DNA of 26,751 nt from Methanomassiliicoccales archaeon UBA280 (GTDB lineage Archaea; Thermoplasmatota; Thermoplasmata; SG8-5): NCBI GenBank assembly GCA_002499085.1, contig DAKD01000013.1, positions 1 through 26,751 of the forward strand, in the 5' to 3' direction. Shown here piece after piece: positions 1-8,690 of the stretch; positions within the stretch are counted from its first letter, which is position 1; each line of letters begins with the position of its first letter. Under the pieces are notes generated by a model that was not told the DNA's origin, made no database searches, and was given only the letters and a program-made list of their open reading frames with translations. Position numbers and translations under genes: made by a program.

Positions 1-1608
1 AATGTGGCCTACATGACATTGGCCTTTCAGTCCGCGCTATTGTCCCTGGCAATGGCCGCGTTCGGCTGGGCCCAGCCATCCGCCTCCCAGCTCATCATCA
101 TCGTCTGCTCCCTGGTCATCGGGAATGCCATAACCCACACATTCCTGGACTTCATCCCATCGGTGTTCCTGGGCGCCCCGGACGGGGACACGGCGCTGAC
201 TCTCCTGCCGGGCCACAGGATGGTGCTGGCCGGCCGGGGATACGAGGCAGTGAAATGCTCTGTCATCGGCAGCTTCGGCGCCGTGATAGGGGCGCTCATA
301 CTGCTCGTGCCCATGCGGCTCGTGATAGGCCCTCCCGTCAACGCATACTACGCCCTGGCCGAATGGATGCATCTCCTGCTGATATGCGTGAGCATATTCC
401 TGATAATGACAGAGACAGCGAGACCCGGCGACCCACCCCTCGGGAAAAGGGGCATCAGGCTTCGGGGCCATGTGCTTCTGGGGTGCCTTGCCCCCGAGGA
501 TGTGAAGCATGAGGGCCAGACAACAATGTCCGGCGCGGACATCGATGCCAATTTCCAAGGTCAGATGGTCTTTGAAGCCAATGTCACGAACAGCTTCCCG
601 GATGCCGGGGAGGAATACCTTCTCCTGGACGCAGAGAATAGAACCGTGACCCTGGAGCTGGCCGACAGGCCGAGCATCGGGCCCGAAACAGGCGACAGGG
701 TCCTGGCTGTCGGCCGCGTCATGCGCAGGGTGACATGGAAGGACCATGCGAGAAAGAGGGCCATGGCGGCCGCGGTCTTCCTGCTGGCCGGATTGCTGGG
801 CATAGCCCTGCTGTACATGCCCGGAACAGCGTCAAGGAACATCTTCCTTGTCAGCATACCCTCGGTCGAGCAGAGCACCGTGCTCATGTTTCCTTTGTTC
901 ACGGGCCTTTTCGGCATATCCACGCTGCTGCTGAGCGCCAGGGACTCACCCACGCTGCCGGAGCAGAGAACCGAGAGAGTGAGAGTGAAGCTGCCCAAGA
1001 TGAAACAAGCCAAAGCCATAGCCTCGGGCTGCATTGCCAGCCTGGCATCCTGGTTCCCCGGCATATCCTCGGCGATATCAACGCTCATTTCCGTGTTCCT
1101 CACACGTTCTTCGGACAGAGGCATGGAGGGCGACGGCACAGAGACGGAGACGCATGAATTCATAGTCTCGGTTTCGGCAGTGAACACGTCGGTCGCGCTG
1201 TTCAACCTTGTCGCGCTGTTCGTCATCCTCAAGTCCAGGAGCGGGGCCATGAAGGCCGTTGAAGGCCTGATCTCGAACGACCTCACAGCCTGGGACCCGC
1301 TGGGCAATGTGCCCATGGCATTGTCCGCGCTGCTCCTGTCGGCAGTTGTGGCCGGGATGGTGTCCGTGCCGCTGACGCTGTTCTTCGGAAGGCTCTTTGC
1401 CAGGAAATGCTCCCGCGTGAATTATCCCGTGCTGGTGAAGTCCGTGGTTGTTTTCCTGATCATAATGGTAGCGATATTCTCCGGGCTTCTGGGCCTTGTG
1501 ATTCTGGCAATCAGCACATGCGTTGGCATGATACCTCCGCTCATCGGCGTGAAGAGAGTCCATCTCATGGGCTGCCTGATAGTCCCTGTGATACTGTTCT
1601 TCCTATGA
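1..1608 (+). CDS. TctA-like (DUF112-type) integral membrane protein, 5' end cut by window
   Basis: Resembles the archaeal relatives of TctA, the large permease of the tripartite tricarboxylate transporters; the substrate of the archaeal forms is not established. The family signature is visible at HTFLDFIPSVFLGAPDGDTA followed by LLPGHRMVLAGRGYEAV. At least eight hydrophobic segments are visible. Between the fourth and fifth lies a soluble stretch of about 110 residues (roughly 140-250) that looks beta-rich. The reading frame is open to base 1, and the first residues (N-V-A) fit the family's early 'GxHxNxVA' region, so the GTG at position 4 is probably an internal valine and a few tens of residues are missing upstream. 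It converges on the next gene with a 3-base gap. Family assignment is fairly sure; transport function is inference. Confidence 0.8.
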   Translation, partial: NVAYMTLAFQSALLSLAMAAFGWAQPSASQLIIIVCSLVIGNAITHTFLDFIPSVFLGAPDGDTALTLLPGHRMVLAGRGYEAVKCSVIGSFGAVIGALILLVPMRLVIGPPVNAYYALAEWMHLLLICVSIFLIMTETARPGDPPLGKRGIRLRGHVLLGCLAPEDVKHEGQTTMSGADIDANFQGQMVFEANVTNSFPDAGEEYLLLDAENRTVTLELADRPSIGPETGDRVLAVGRVMRRVTWKDHARKRAMAAAVFLLAGLLGIALLYMPGTASRNIFLVSIPSVEQSTVLMFPLFTGLFGISTLLLSARDSPTLPEQRTERVRVKLPKMKQAKAIASGCIASLASWFPGISSAISTLISVFLTRSSDRGMEGDGTETETHEFIVSVSAVNTSVALFNLVALFVILKSRSGAMKAVEGLISNDLTAWDPLGNVPMALSALLLSAVVAGMVSVPLTLFFGRLFARKCSRVNYPVLVKSVVVFLIIMVAIFSGLLGLVILAISTCVGMIPPLIGVKRVHLMGCLIVPVILFFL

Positions 1609-1611
1609 GTT

Positions 1612-2967
1612 TCAGTCCTCGCCCGGCGGGGACTCTCTCCGCCTCAGCAGGGTCGGTGCAACAGCCATGGCCGTTGCCGTGGCCAATATGATCAGGATCC
1701 ACCAGGATTCTGCGGATTCTTCCGAACCGTCCTCGCCCGGCCCTTCCTCGGACACCTGAACAACCATAGTCTCGGTGTCGGAGTTACCGGCTGCATCCGA
1801 GGCAGTCAGGGTGACAGTATAATTGCCTACGGTCCAGAAACTGAATGTTGGCGCGGAACCGTAAAGCGTCACGGCAGTCCCGTTGTATGTGAATGTCCAT
1901 GAATAATTGGTCACGCCCACATCGTCAGACGAGGCGATGCCAGTGAACACTACCTCGTCGCCCAGGGCCACATGCTGGTCCTGGCCTGTGCGGGCGACAG
2001 GCGCAGTGGTGTCAGGCCCCACGGGCGCAGTGCCGGACTGGTCCCATCCCGCGAGCGCGGCCCACAGCCACCATGCCGCGTATGCCTTGCGGTTGCCGTT
2101 CAGGGGTTGGGTATGCGCGGCAGAGCAGTCATACCAGTCAACATCCTCTGTGTGCGCGTCCTGCCACTCGGTTGCCCAGTTGCCGTCCAGGGAGCCGTCC
2201 CCGTTGGAGTCGTAATCGCAGTTGTCATTCGGGCTCCTGTCCCCGAAATAGGTTCCGTCAGGGTCGTATGTCTCGATGTCCGCGAAATCATAGAGCACCT
2301 TGTCATTCGCCCAGCAGTAATCCCTTATCTGCTGGTTGCGCAGGTGAAGATTGCCGGCCAGTCCGCTCCCGTCCAGATGCCCTGTCATGTACACGAACCT
2401 GACATTCGGGTAATCGTCCTCCAGCCCGTCCATGAGGTCAAGGTACGTGTTGATGTCCGCCTCTGTCGCGGAGCTCACTTGGCCGCACCAGGACCATATG
2501 ACCACATTCAGGTCCGCATGCGCGCCGAGATATGTCCTCGTAGCCGCCTCCCAGGCGGTCCTGTCGGGGTTGCCCAGGTCGCTGGCGCCCGAGAAACAGC
2601 CGTCCCTGAGATCGAGAGCGCCGCCCGTTCCCCCGGAGTTATAATTGTAAAGTCCGGCCGGGTATCCGAGGCCCTCCATGAAACCGATGAGCCCGTCCAT
2701 GCCGGTAGTCAGCTGGCTGCCGTGCGATGTATGCCCGTACCCGATGTGCAGCTCGGCCTTCGCCTCCAGGATTGCGGACTCGGGTATCGCCGCGATGTCC
2801 GTGCATGTATGGTCTATGATGTTCCATTCCTGGGCGCTCCTGGTTCCGAGTTCAATGCCATCATGTTCGGCATGCACTGGCTTGGTCTGAAGCAAACATG
2901 CGGCAGAGCTCAGCAGCAGACAGGCAAACAGCCCAAAGGCAATCATTCTCATGCTTCCGTAATACAT
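1612..2967 (-). CDS. secreted, membrane-anchored PKD-domain protein, possibly SGNH/GDSL-like hydrolase
   Basis: 451 residues. A signal peptide (hydrophobic core about residues 9-26) is followed by a globular domain (about 40-310) with the motif HIGYGHTSHGSQ at 74-85, a later MTGHLDGSG...HLRNQQIRDY block and a CSAAHTQPLNGN block. This loosely recalls the block layout of SGNH/GDSL hydrolases, but I cannot name a catalytic triad. A PKD-like beta-sandwich follows (about 318-410, with SSDDVGVTNYSWTF and GNYTVTLTASD), then an acidic linker, one transmembrane helix (about 425-443) and a basic tail. The protein should sit on the outer face of the membrane. A TATA-like element near 3003-3013 on this strand and GGTGA just before the ATG support the chosen start; methionines at residues 6 and 8 are alternatives. 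Divergent from the gene at 3064. The enzyme class is tentative. Confidence 0.75.
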   Translation of the reverse strand: MYYGSMRMIAFGLFACLLLSSAACLLQTKPVHAEHDGIELGTRSAQEWNIIDHTCTDIAAIPESAILEAKAELHIGYGHTSHGSQLTTGMDGLIGFMEGLGYPAGLYNYNSGGTGGALDLRDGCFSGASDLGNPDRTAWEAATRTYLGAHADLNVVIWSWCGQVSSATEADINTYLDLMDGLEDDYPNVRFVYMTGHLDGSGLAGNLHLRNQQIRDYCWANDKVLYDFADIETYDPDGTYFGDRSPNDNCDYDSNGDGSLDGNWATEWQDAHTEDVDWYDCSAAHTQPLNGNRKAYAAWWLWAALAGWDQSGTAPVGPDTTAPVARTGQDQHVALGDEVVFTGIASSDDVGVTNYSWTFTYNGTAVTLYGSAPTFSFWTVGNYTVTLTASDAAGNSDTETMVVQVSEEGPGEDGSEESAESWWILIILATATAMAVAPTLLRRRESPPGED

Positions 2968-3030
2968 TCATTCACCACTCTGCAAACCTATTGATTTCCG
3001 GGAATATAATCATTTGCTTGGCCCGGATGC

Positions 3031-3044
3031 AAGAATTAAAATAT
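3031..3044 (+). promoter_or_regulatory. TATA box for the lamin-tail/PLD gene
   Basis: The A/T stretch GAATTAAAATATCG is centred about 26 bases before the ATG at 3064, the spacing of a leaderless archaeal transcript. It lies in the 96-base divergent gap shared with the PKD-domain gene. Confidence 0.55.
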
Positions 3045-3063
3045 CGTCCTGCGATGCAGTGTC

Positions 3064-5739
3064 ATGGGGTCGAGTTTCGGCATATTGCTGGGCGTCTGCC
3101 TGGTTATCGCGACATTGCCAATGGGCGCCTGCGCGCCGGGCTGTGTTCCCGCACCCGCGCAAAGCACGCGCGCGTCTGCCCTGGCCGGCTACGTGGCAAT
3201 CAACGAGATCATGTACGACCCCGAAGGCGACGAAGTCTCTGGCGAGTGGGTGGAGCTGCTGAACACAGCCCAGACATCTATCAACCTGGCCGGGTGGTCT
3301 GTCTCTGACCAGGAAGGCGGCGTCGACTTCACCTTCGGCAGCGTCATCATGCCGCCGTCGGGATTGGCTCTTGTCCATGTCGGCCCCGGCACGAACGACA
3401 CGACGTTCTCTGACGGGCTGGCTGAGTTCTACATGTGGAAGCCTTCCTCCCTGCTGTCCAACACCGGCGACGACATACTTCTGACAGACGCGGTCAACGC
3501 GACTGTGGATTTCGTCTCTTACGGCCAGTGGGACGGCGGGTCCGTGCATGCGCCGCCGCCGGACTTTCAATATGTCCACAGCAATGCCACAGCGCAGCAG
3601 GGCTTCTCCCTCGCGCTATGCGCCGGCTCGCTGAGGTCGTCCGTGCCCACGCCGCTGCGCGCGAACGGCCTGGACTGGCCCGAGGGCTCCGGAATACTTC
3701 TCAGCCGGGTGCATTACTATGCCTGGGGCGGGAACGAGTTCATGGCAATTCACAACCCGCTCCAGTCGGCGGTGGACATCTCATCATGGTATGTCACGGA
3801 CGGCGAGGGCATAGCGGCCTTTCCGGCGGGAACGGTGATTCAGCCGGAATCCGACACAGTGCTGGCCCAGAATGCGACCAATTACTTCGCCCAATCGCTG
3901 CGCACCCCTGACTTCGAATACGGCGGAGACAACCAGACAGTGCCCGATGCAACCGTGATAGGTTCGGCCCCCGTGCTCTCGAACACCGGCGACGAGGTCC
4001 TGCTCATGAACAATTACGGCACATGCATGGACGCCTATGTCTACGGCAGCTCGGCCTATTCCGGAACAGGTTGGGCTTTCGGCCCGGCGAAGATCCTGGG
4101 GCAGGGCGACATTGCACGAAGGAATTTTGCTGCTGGATACCAGGACACGAACACATCTTCAGACTGGAACAATATCAGACATTATGTCGTGGGCCAGTCG
4201 GAATTCGGGCCGCGCGGGTACGCGGCGGACGGCGATGTTACCCTCTTCGTCTCCCCGGACTGCAGCTTCGGCGCTGTTTCGGGAGCAGTCGACAATGCAA
4301 CCTCAAGCATCTGGCTCTGTGTGTATGAGTTCACGTCACAGGCCCTGGCCGACAGACTCGTAGCCGCGGCCGGAAGGGGCCTGGACGTGCGCCTGTTCCT
4401 GGAAGGCTCTCCCGTTGGGGGCATGACACCCGAGGAAATATACCTGGCAAGGCAGGTCGCCGGTGCCGGCGGCCAAGTGAGATTCATGACCAACGACCCG
4501 GACAATGACATTCATGAGCGGTATTCCTATGTCCATGCCAAGTACGCGGTGATAGATTCGGACACCCTGCTGATAACCTCCGAGAACTGGGGAGCGAGCG
4601 GCATTCCCGAGACAGGGGATACAGGAAACAGGGGCTGGGGCGCGCTGGTTGAGGACGCGGATACCGCAGCCTACTTCTCCCAGGTGTTCTCGGAAGATTG
4701 GGAGACCTCCAGGCCGGACAGCGTTCCTTTCGACAGATCCCATCCGCTCTGGGACTCGGGCACGGCGCCCTCGCACAATCCCAGTGCATACGCACAGAAA
4801 TTCACGCCTCTGACAGTGTCCTCTCAGACAGACATAAGGCCGGTGCTCGCGCCGGACACCTCCCTGGCCCCCGATACGATACTCGGGATGATGGGCTCTG
4901 CGTCCGAGCGGGTCTATGTCGAGCAGTTCTACTCCTACAAGCACTGGGGTGACAGGTCTGCGGACACGACATTCACAGCGCCCAACCTGTACCTGGAGGC
5001 CGCGATCGATGCCGCAAGGCGGGGCTGCGAAGTGAGAATTTTGCTGGACTCGACATACTACAATGTCATGGCCTCGGACCCGATAGACAATGACGACACT
5101 GTCGCCTACGTGAACGCAATAGCCCTGGCGGAAGGCCTGGACCTGCAGGCCAAGTTGGTCAATGCCACGGAGCATGACTTCGACAAGATACACAACAAGG
5201 GCGTCATCGCGGATGATTCGGTACTGATATCGAGCATCAACTGGAACCTCAATTCTGTCACAAGCAACCGCGAGTCAGGCGTCATAATCGAAAACGCCCA
5301 GGCAGCCAATTATTTCGCGGCTGTGTTCGCATATGACTGGCAGGATGACTGGACCCCGCCGTTCGCGCATTTCTCCCTCAACACGTCCTATGCGGCCAAT
5401 TCCACGGTCGTGATAAGCGCCTCGACCTCATCGGACAATGTCGGGATCGCGAACTACACATGGGCGCTGGACGGCCAGCCTGTGTGCTGGAGCATGGTTT
5501 TCCTCCACACCTTCCCTGCGACGGGGCAGCATGTCCTGAACCTCACGGTGACGGACGCATGGGGCAATGCAGCAAGCTACTGCAGGACCCTGACGATACT
5601 CGAAGAAGGCTCCGAGACCCCGGAGGACGAAGGAACCGCGTCAGATTCGTCCATGTCCAAGATGCTGCTCATGTTCCTGCTGATCCCGGTGTTCATCTTC
5701 ATTGCAATATTGGCCGTGGCGAGGCTGAAGCGCAGGTGA
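3064..5739 (+). CDS. secreted lamin-tail / double-HKD phospholipase D-family protein with PKD-like domain
   Basis: 891 residues. Order: signal peptide (about 1-25); lamin-tail domain 1 (about 40-155, with INEIMYDPEGDEVSGEWVEL and LSNTGDDILL); lamin-tail domain 2 (about 210-380, again LSNTGDEVLL); two phospholipase D-type halves, each with an HxK(x)4D motif (H491/K493/D498 and H710/K712/D717); a PKD-like domain (about 770-865, SSDNVGIANYTWAL); a C-terminal transmembrane helix and a basic end. The PLD superfamily hydrolyses or transfers phosphodiester bonds through paired HKD motifs, with nucleases and phospholipases both in the family; both motifs are intact, so activity is expected. Lamin-tail domains in prokaryotes occur in secreted nucleases and surface proteins. 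An extracellular, membrane-tethered nuclease or lipase is the likely role; the substrate cannot be read from sequence. A TATA box 26 bases upstream supports the start. Confidence 0.9.
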   Translation: MGSSFGILLGVCLVIATLPMGACAPGCVPAPAQSTRASALAGYVAINEIMYDPEGDEVSGEWVELLNTAQTSINLAGWSVSDQEGGVDFTFGSVIMPPSGLALVHVGPGTNDTTFSDGLAEFYMWKPSSLLSNTGDDILLTDAVNATVDFVSYGQWDGGSVHAPPPDFQYVHSNATAQQGFSLALCAGSLRSSVPTPLRANGLDWPEGSGILLSRVHYYAWGGNEFMAIHNPLQSAVDISSWYVTDGEGIAAFPAGTVIQPESDTVLAQNATNYFAQSLRTPDFEYGGDNQTVPDATVIGSAPVLSNTGDEVLLMNNYGTCMDAYVYGSSAYSGTGWAFGPAKILGQGDIARRNFAAGYQDTNTSSDWNNIRHYVVGQSEFGPRGYAADGDVTLFVSPDCSFGAVSGAVDNATSSIWLCVYEFTSQALADRLVAAAGRGLDVRLFLEGSPVGGMTPEEIYLARQVAGAGGQVRFMTNDPDNDIHERYSYVHAKYAVIDSDTLLITSENWGASGIPETGDTGNRGWGALVEDADTAAYFSQVFSEDWETSRPDSVPFDRSHPLWDSGTAPSHNPSAYAQKFTPLTVSSQTDIRPVLAPDTSLAPDTILGMMGSASERVYVEQFYSYKHWGDRSADTTFTAPNLYLEAAIDAARRGCEVRILLDSTYYNVMASDPIDNDDTVAYVNAIALAEGLDLQAKLVNATEHDFDKIHNKGVIADDSVLISSINWNLNSVTSNRESGVIIENAQAANYFAAVFAYDWQDDWTPPFAHFSLNTSYAANSTVVISASTSSDNVGIANYTWALDGQPVCWSMVFLHTFPATGQHVLNLTVTDAWGNAASYCRTLTILEEGSETPEDEGTASDSSMSKMLLMFLLIPVFIFIAILAVARLKRR

Positions 5740-5742
5740 TGA

Positions 5743-5753
5743 AAACTTAATCA
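5743..5753 (+). promoter_or_regulatory. TATA box for the SelB-like gene
   Basis: AAAACTTAATC lies about 28 bases before the ATG at 5777 and so favours that start over the in-frame TTG at 5765. Confidence 0.45.
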
Positions 5754-5776
5754 ACATCTAGCTGTTGCGCCATGCG

Positions 5777-6730
5777 ATGAGAACCACAGTAATCAGCATA
5801 CTGAACTCGGAAAAACTTGCGTCCAGCCTGGGCAAGAAGGGCACGGAGAGCGACATAACACTATTCAACCACAAGCAAGGCGAGCGCGCGATATCCGCTG
5901 TCTGCCCGACAAGGTACCCGGAGAAGCTTGCGCCGCTTCTCTACTCACTGTACCTGGGTTCGGAGGTGTTCCTTGTCATCGACAGGCTGGACAAGGCCAT
6001 AGGTGAGGAAATAGTCGCCTGCGACATCATGGGGAAGTCTCGCGGAACAGTATTCCTGGACAATTACATCACACCGGACCAGGTCAAGCCCCTCCTGAAG
6101 GGCACGGCCATGGAATCCTGGCCGATAATTGACGGTCTCGGCAATGCCAATGAAATGCGCGAACAGCTCATGGCCAGGGAGCCCGAGCCCCGCGCGGGCC
6201 CGACCCGCGTCAGCATCGACCATTCATTCCCCGTCAAGGGCCTGGGGACAGTGTGCCTCGGCATAGTGGACCAGGGCGTTGTAAAAAAGCATCAGGAGCT
6301 GAGGATTTTTCCCACGGACAAGAAGACCCAGATCCGGTCGATACAGGTCCATGACAATGACGTTGACGAAGCGAGTTCAGGCAGCCGCGTGGGTCTTGCG
6401 GTGAAAGGCGTGGAGCCGGAGGACATAGGCCGCGGCATGATTCTGGCCGAGGAGAATGTTTTGCAGGTGAAGAAGGAGCTGGACCTGAATCTCTCGGTGA
6501 ACAGGTTCTGGAAGGGCTCGCTGAAGGGCGGCATGGTGGTGCATGCGGCCAGCGGAATGCAGTTCATACCCGGCACTCTTGCAATGGAGGGGGAGCTGAA
6601 GGCAGGGCAATCCGGCAAGGTACGCGTAGTTCTGGAGACGCCGATGGCGCTGGCGGCCGCAGACCCGGTCATATTGTGCTGGCTGGAGTCGGCAGGGCCG
6701 CGGGTTGTGGGCTGTGGTATATTGGCCTAA
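5777..6730 (+). CDS. SelB-like translation-factor homologue lacking GTPase motifs
   Basis: 317 residues. The C-terminal two thirds look like domains 2 and 3 of EF-Tu/SelB-type factors (FPVKGLGTVCLGIVDQGVVK, then HDNDVDEASSGSRVGLAVKG, matching the 'VE.A.aGdRvgl.l.g' pattern of domain 2). The N-terminal part keeps the outline of a G domain, but no P-loop GxxxxGKS/T, no DxxG and no NKxD can be found. This fits the archaeal SelB-like (SelBL) family, described as paralogues of the selenocysteine elongation factor, some members of which have lost the GTPase motifs. Its role is unknown; a tRNA- or ribosome-binding function is inference. I chose the ATG at 5777, which gives MRTTVISIL, over the upstream TTG because of the TATA spacing. 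Its stop overlaps the end of the convergent deiminase gene by four bases. Confidence 0.7.
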   Translation: MRTTVISILNSEKLASSLGKKGTESDITLFNHKQGERAISAVCPTRYPEKLAPLLYSLYLGSEVFLVIDRLDKAIGEEIVACDIMGKSRGTVFLDNYITPDQVKPLLKGTAMESWPIIDGLGNANEMREQLMAREPEPRAGPTRVSIDHSFPVKGLGTVCLGIVDQGVVKKHQELRIFPTDKKTQIRSIQVHDNDVDEASSGSRVGLAVKGVEPEDIGRGMILAEENVLQVKKELDLNLSVNRFWKGSLKGGMVVHAASGMQFIPGTLAMEGELKAGQSGKVRVVLETPMALAAADPVILCWLESAGPRVVGCGILA

Positions 6731-8640
6731 GCCACCGTGAACACGTTCGGGTCCGGGGACCCTATCAGCGGGCTTGTCTCGCTCCTTCCGGACGCGTCCG
6801 AGGCGCTGATGTAGTACTGGATTGTTGCGCCCGATGCCTGGCCAGGTATGAAACCGCTGTAATGCACGCCTGTCCTGTGCTCCATCGCGACGGCATGGTA
6901 CGTGCCCTCGGTGGACAGCTTCCAGTAAAGGGTCTGGCCTGTGAGGGCCGAGCCCGAGAACGCCAGCATCTTGGCCCTTATCTCAGTGGGCTGTCCCGCG
7001 GCCCGGGTGCCTGAGACAGGTATGTGACGAATGTAAAGCATGCCCTGGTCCGGGATGCCGCGCGTCCTGCAGTGCAGCGCGTCCGTGGACTCCCAGCTGC
7101 CTGTGAAGCCTATGACCTCGTATCCGGGCATGGCTGCCTGGTACGCGGCGATTGCGGCTGCATCGTTGGCGCCGCCCATGATGGGCAGCAGCACCTTGTC
7201 GTTCAGGATGAGGCAGTTCGAGTACGGCTCGTCATTGGGCGTGTATACCCTGAACACCTGGTACGGCGTTCCGTAGGCAGATATCTGGCTTTCGAAATAA
7301 TCAACAGCTGCCTCTATCTCGTCGTACTGGCTGTGGCCTGTCGGCACAGACCTGATCATTATCTTGTCCACATCCAGATACTTGGCCCAGCAGTCTATGT
7401 GCTTGATGTACTCGCCGTTCACGTCAGGCACTATGTGGTATGTCTGGATGTTCAGGTAATCCTCGTGCATCTGCCTTACCTGCGCTTCCGTGAGTGCCGT
7501 GTTCTCCTCCAGGACAAGGTCCGTGGAAATGGAGATGCCCATGCCGTCTGTCATGTAATTCCCCCCGGTGTGGTAGACGTCCATGTAGTCCAAGGGTGCG
7601 CCCATGAAGGTTGCCACCACTCCCGGGACCAGGTTGTCGTTGGGCCGGGGCCTGTTGTAGGGGAAGTCCACGATGCCCAGGTCCGCGCTCTCGTCCGTTA
7701 TCCACCAGGGGCCGTAATCCCTTGTCCAGTAGGAATCCGTGGTAGCGATTATCCACTGGCAGTTGGCCATGTTCACGCCGTTGTTGGCGTAATTGGTCTG
7801 GGCCTGGCTCAGATACGTGCTCCTGAGCAGCGTGTAAACGATCGCATCCTCGGACATCTCCTTGATGAGGTTGTACGGTATGCCCAGCGGATACCGGATG
7901 AGCACGCCCTGCATCCTCTCGAACTCGGCGGTCTGGCGAATGGACTCCGGATTGGTCCTTGTCCATACCGCGTCGGCGGTGCAATGCACCCAGTATCCCT
8001 GGCCCGCTTCCATGGTGACGCCTGCAAGGCTCACGGTGTCAGTGATCAGGTTGGGCGAGGCGAGGTTCTCGTAGGCCATCCTGTCCGCGGCTGCTGGCAA
8101 TGTCACGGACGCTGCTGCCGAACTGAGCGACGGATACCCCACAAGGTTCCATCCGGCCCTAAGCTGGACCTGCGTCGTGCTCGGTTCGTCCCCGTCCACA
8201 ACCAGTGCGCCGTCCGACCCTACGTTCGTGATGTAAACCCACAGGCCCATCGTGTTGTCGATGTAAGCGAGGTCATTGGCCGTGCCGCCGACCCTGTATG
8301 TCTTCCAGGGGTCTGCGGGCGTGAGCGGGTTGTACCACTTGACAACGCTCCAGGCAGTGTTCCCGCCTGCATCGTCCAGAACAGCCTCGGGCGAGCCCCA
8401 TTCCGCGACAGGGAAGGATATGAGATTCCAGCCGGCGACCACGGGGACATTTACGCTGAACTGTTCCGGAGGCGCCTGCGCCTCGGCCGACCAGGCAGGG
8501 CCGTCATACGAGAGGTCTAAGCCCGACTCAGGATAAAGACCTGGCTCGGGCGCGAATGAAAAACCGCTTGACAGGCCAGTGCACACCATGACCGTAACAA
8601 TCAGAACCGCCGCCCACTGCGAAACGCCCCTGCTCCACAT
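6727..8640 (-). CDS. secreted Porphyromonas-type peptidylarginine deiminase (PF04371 family)
   Basis: 637 residues. Signal peptide (about 1-25), two copies of a 'GWNL' domain (GWNLISFP near 70, GWNLVGYP near 163, each closing with GLWVYI or GYWVHC), a deiminase domain (about 230-540) and a C-terminal Ig-like domain. The family hydrolyses guanidino groups: agmatine deiminases act on agmatine, the Porphyromonas enzyme (PPAD) converts C-terminal peptidyl-arginine to citrulline. Here D308 (WTRDYG), H414 and D416 (HID), N475 and C524 (LHCRTRG) match the PPAD active site, with the D-H and H-N spacings (106 and 61) identical to my memory of PPAD D130/H236/N297. R330 and R332 (YNRPRP) match PPAD R152/R154, which bind the substrate carboxylate; W305 and Y411 also match. 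Peptidyl-arginine is therefore the favoured substrate. The start at 8640 is set by a TATA box; an in-frame ATG at 8700 lies upstream of that box and is rejected. Confidence 0.88.
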   Translation of the reverse strand: MWSRGVSQWAAVLIVTVMVCTGLSSGFSFAPEPGLYPESGLDLSYDGPAWSAEAQAPPEQFSVNVPVVAGWNLISFPVAEWGSPEAVLDDAGGNTAWSVVKWYNPLTPADPWKTYRVGGTANDLAYIDNTMGLWVYITNVGSDGALVVDGDEPSTTQVQLRAGWNLVGYPSLSSAAASVTLPAAADRMAYENLASPNLITDTVSLAGVTMEAGQGYWVHCTADAVWTRTNPESIRQTAEFERMQGVLIRYPLGIPYNLIKEMSEDAIVYTLLRSTYLSQAQTNYANNGVNMANCQWIIATTDSYWTRDYGPWWITDESADLGIVDFPYNRPRPNDNLVPGVVATFMGAPLDYMDVYHTGGNYMTDGMGISISTDLVLEENTALTEAQVRQMHEDYLNIQTYHIVPDVNGEYIKHIDCWAKYLDVDKIMIRSVPTGHSQYDEIEAAVDYFESQISAYGTPYQVFRVYTPNDEPYSNCLILNDKVLLPIMGGANDAAAIAAYQAAMPGYEVIGFTGSWESTDALHCRTRGIPDQGMLYIRHIPVSGTRAAGQPTEIRAKMLAFSGSALTGQTLYWKLSTEGTYHAVAMEHRTGVHYSGFIPGQASGATIQYYISASDASGRSETSPLIGSPDPNVFTVA

Positions 8641-8662
8641 GATGTCCAATAAGGGTTGTTGG

Positions 8663-8672
8663 TTATTTATAT
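8663..8672 (-). promoter_or_regulatory. TATA box for the peptidylarginine deiminase gene
   Basis: On the minus strand ATATAAATAA is centred 28 bases before the ATG at 8640, a strong archaeal TATA box giving a leaderless or nearly leaderless mRNA. It lies downstream of the V4R gene's stop, so the deiminase has its own promoter. Confidence 0.7.
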
Positions 8673-8690
8673 GTTGTTGCGGGCCTCCCA

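Noticed and set aside
7024..8520. 498-codon plus-strand ORF opposite the deiminase gene
   Set aside because: It is antisense to a gene with a full set of catalytic motifs, its translation is rich in Arg, His and Val without domain-like patterns, and GC-rich DNA often leaves such frames open.
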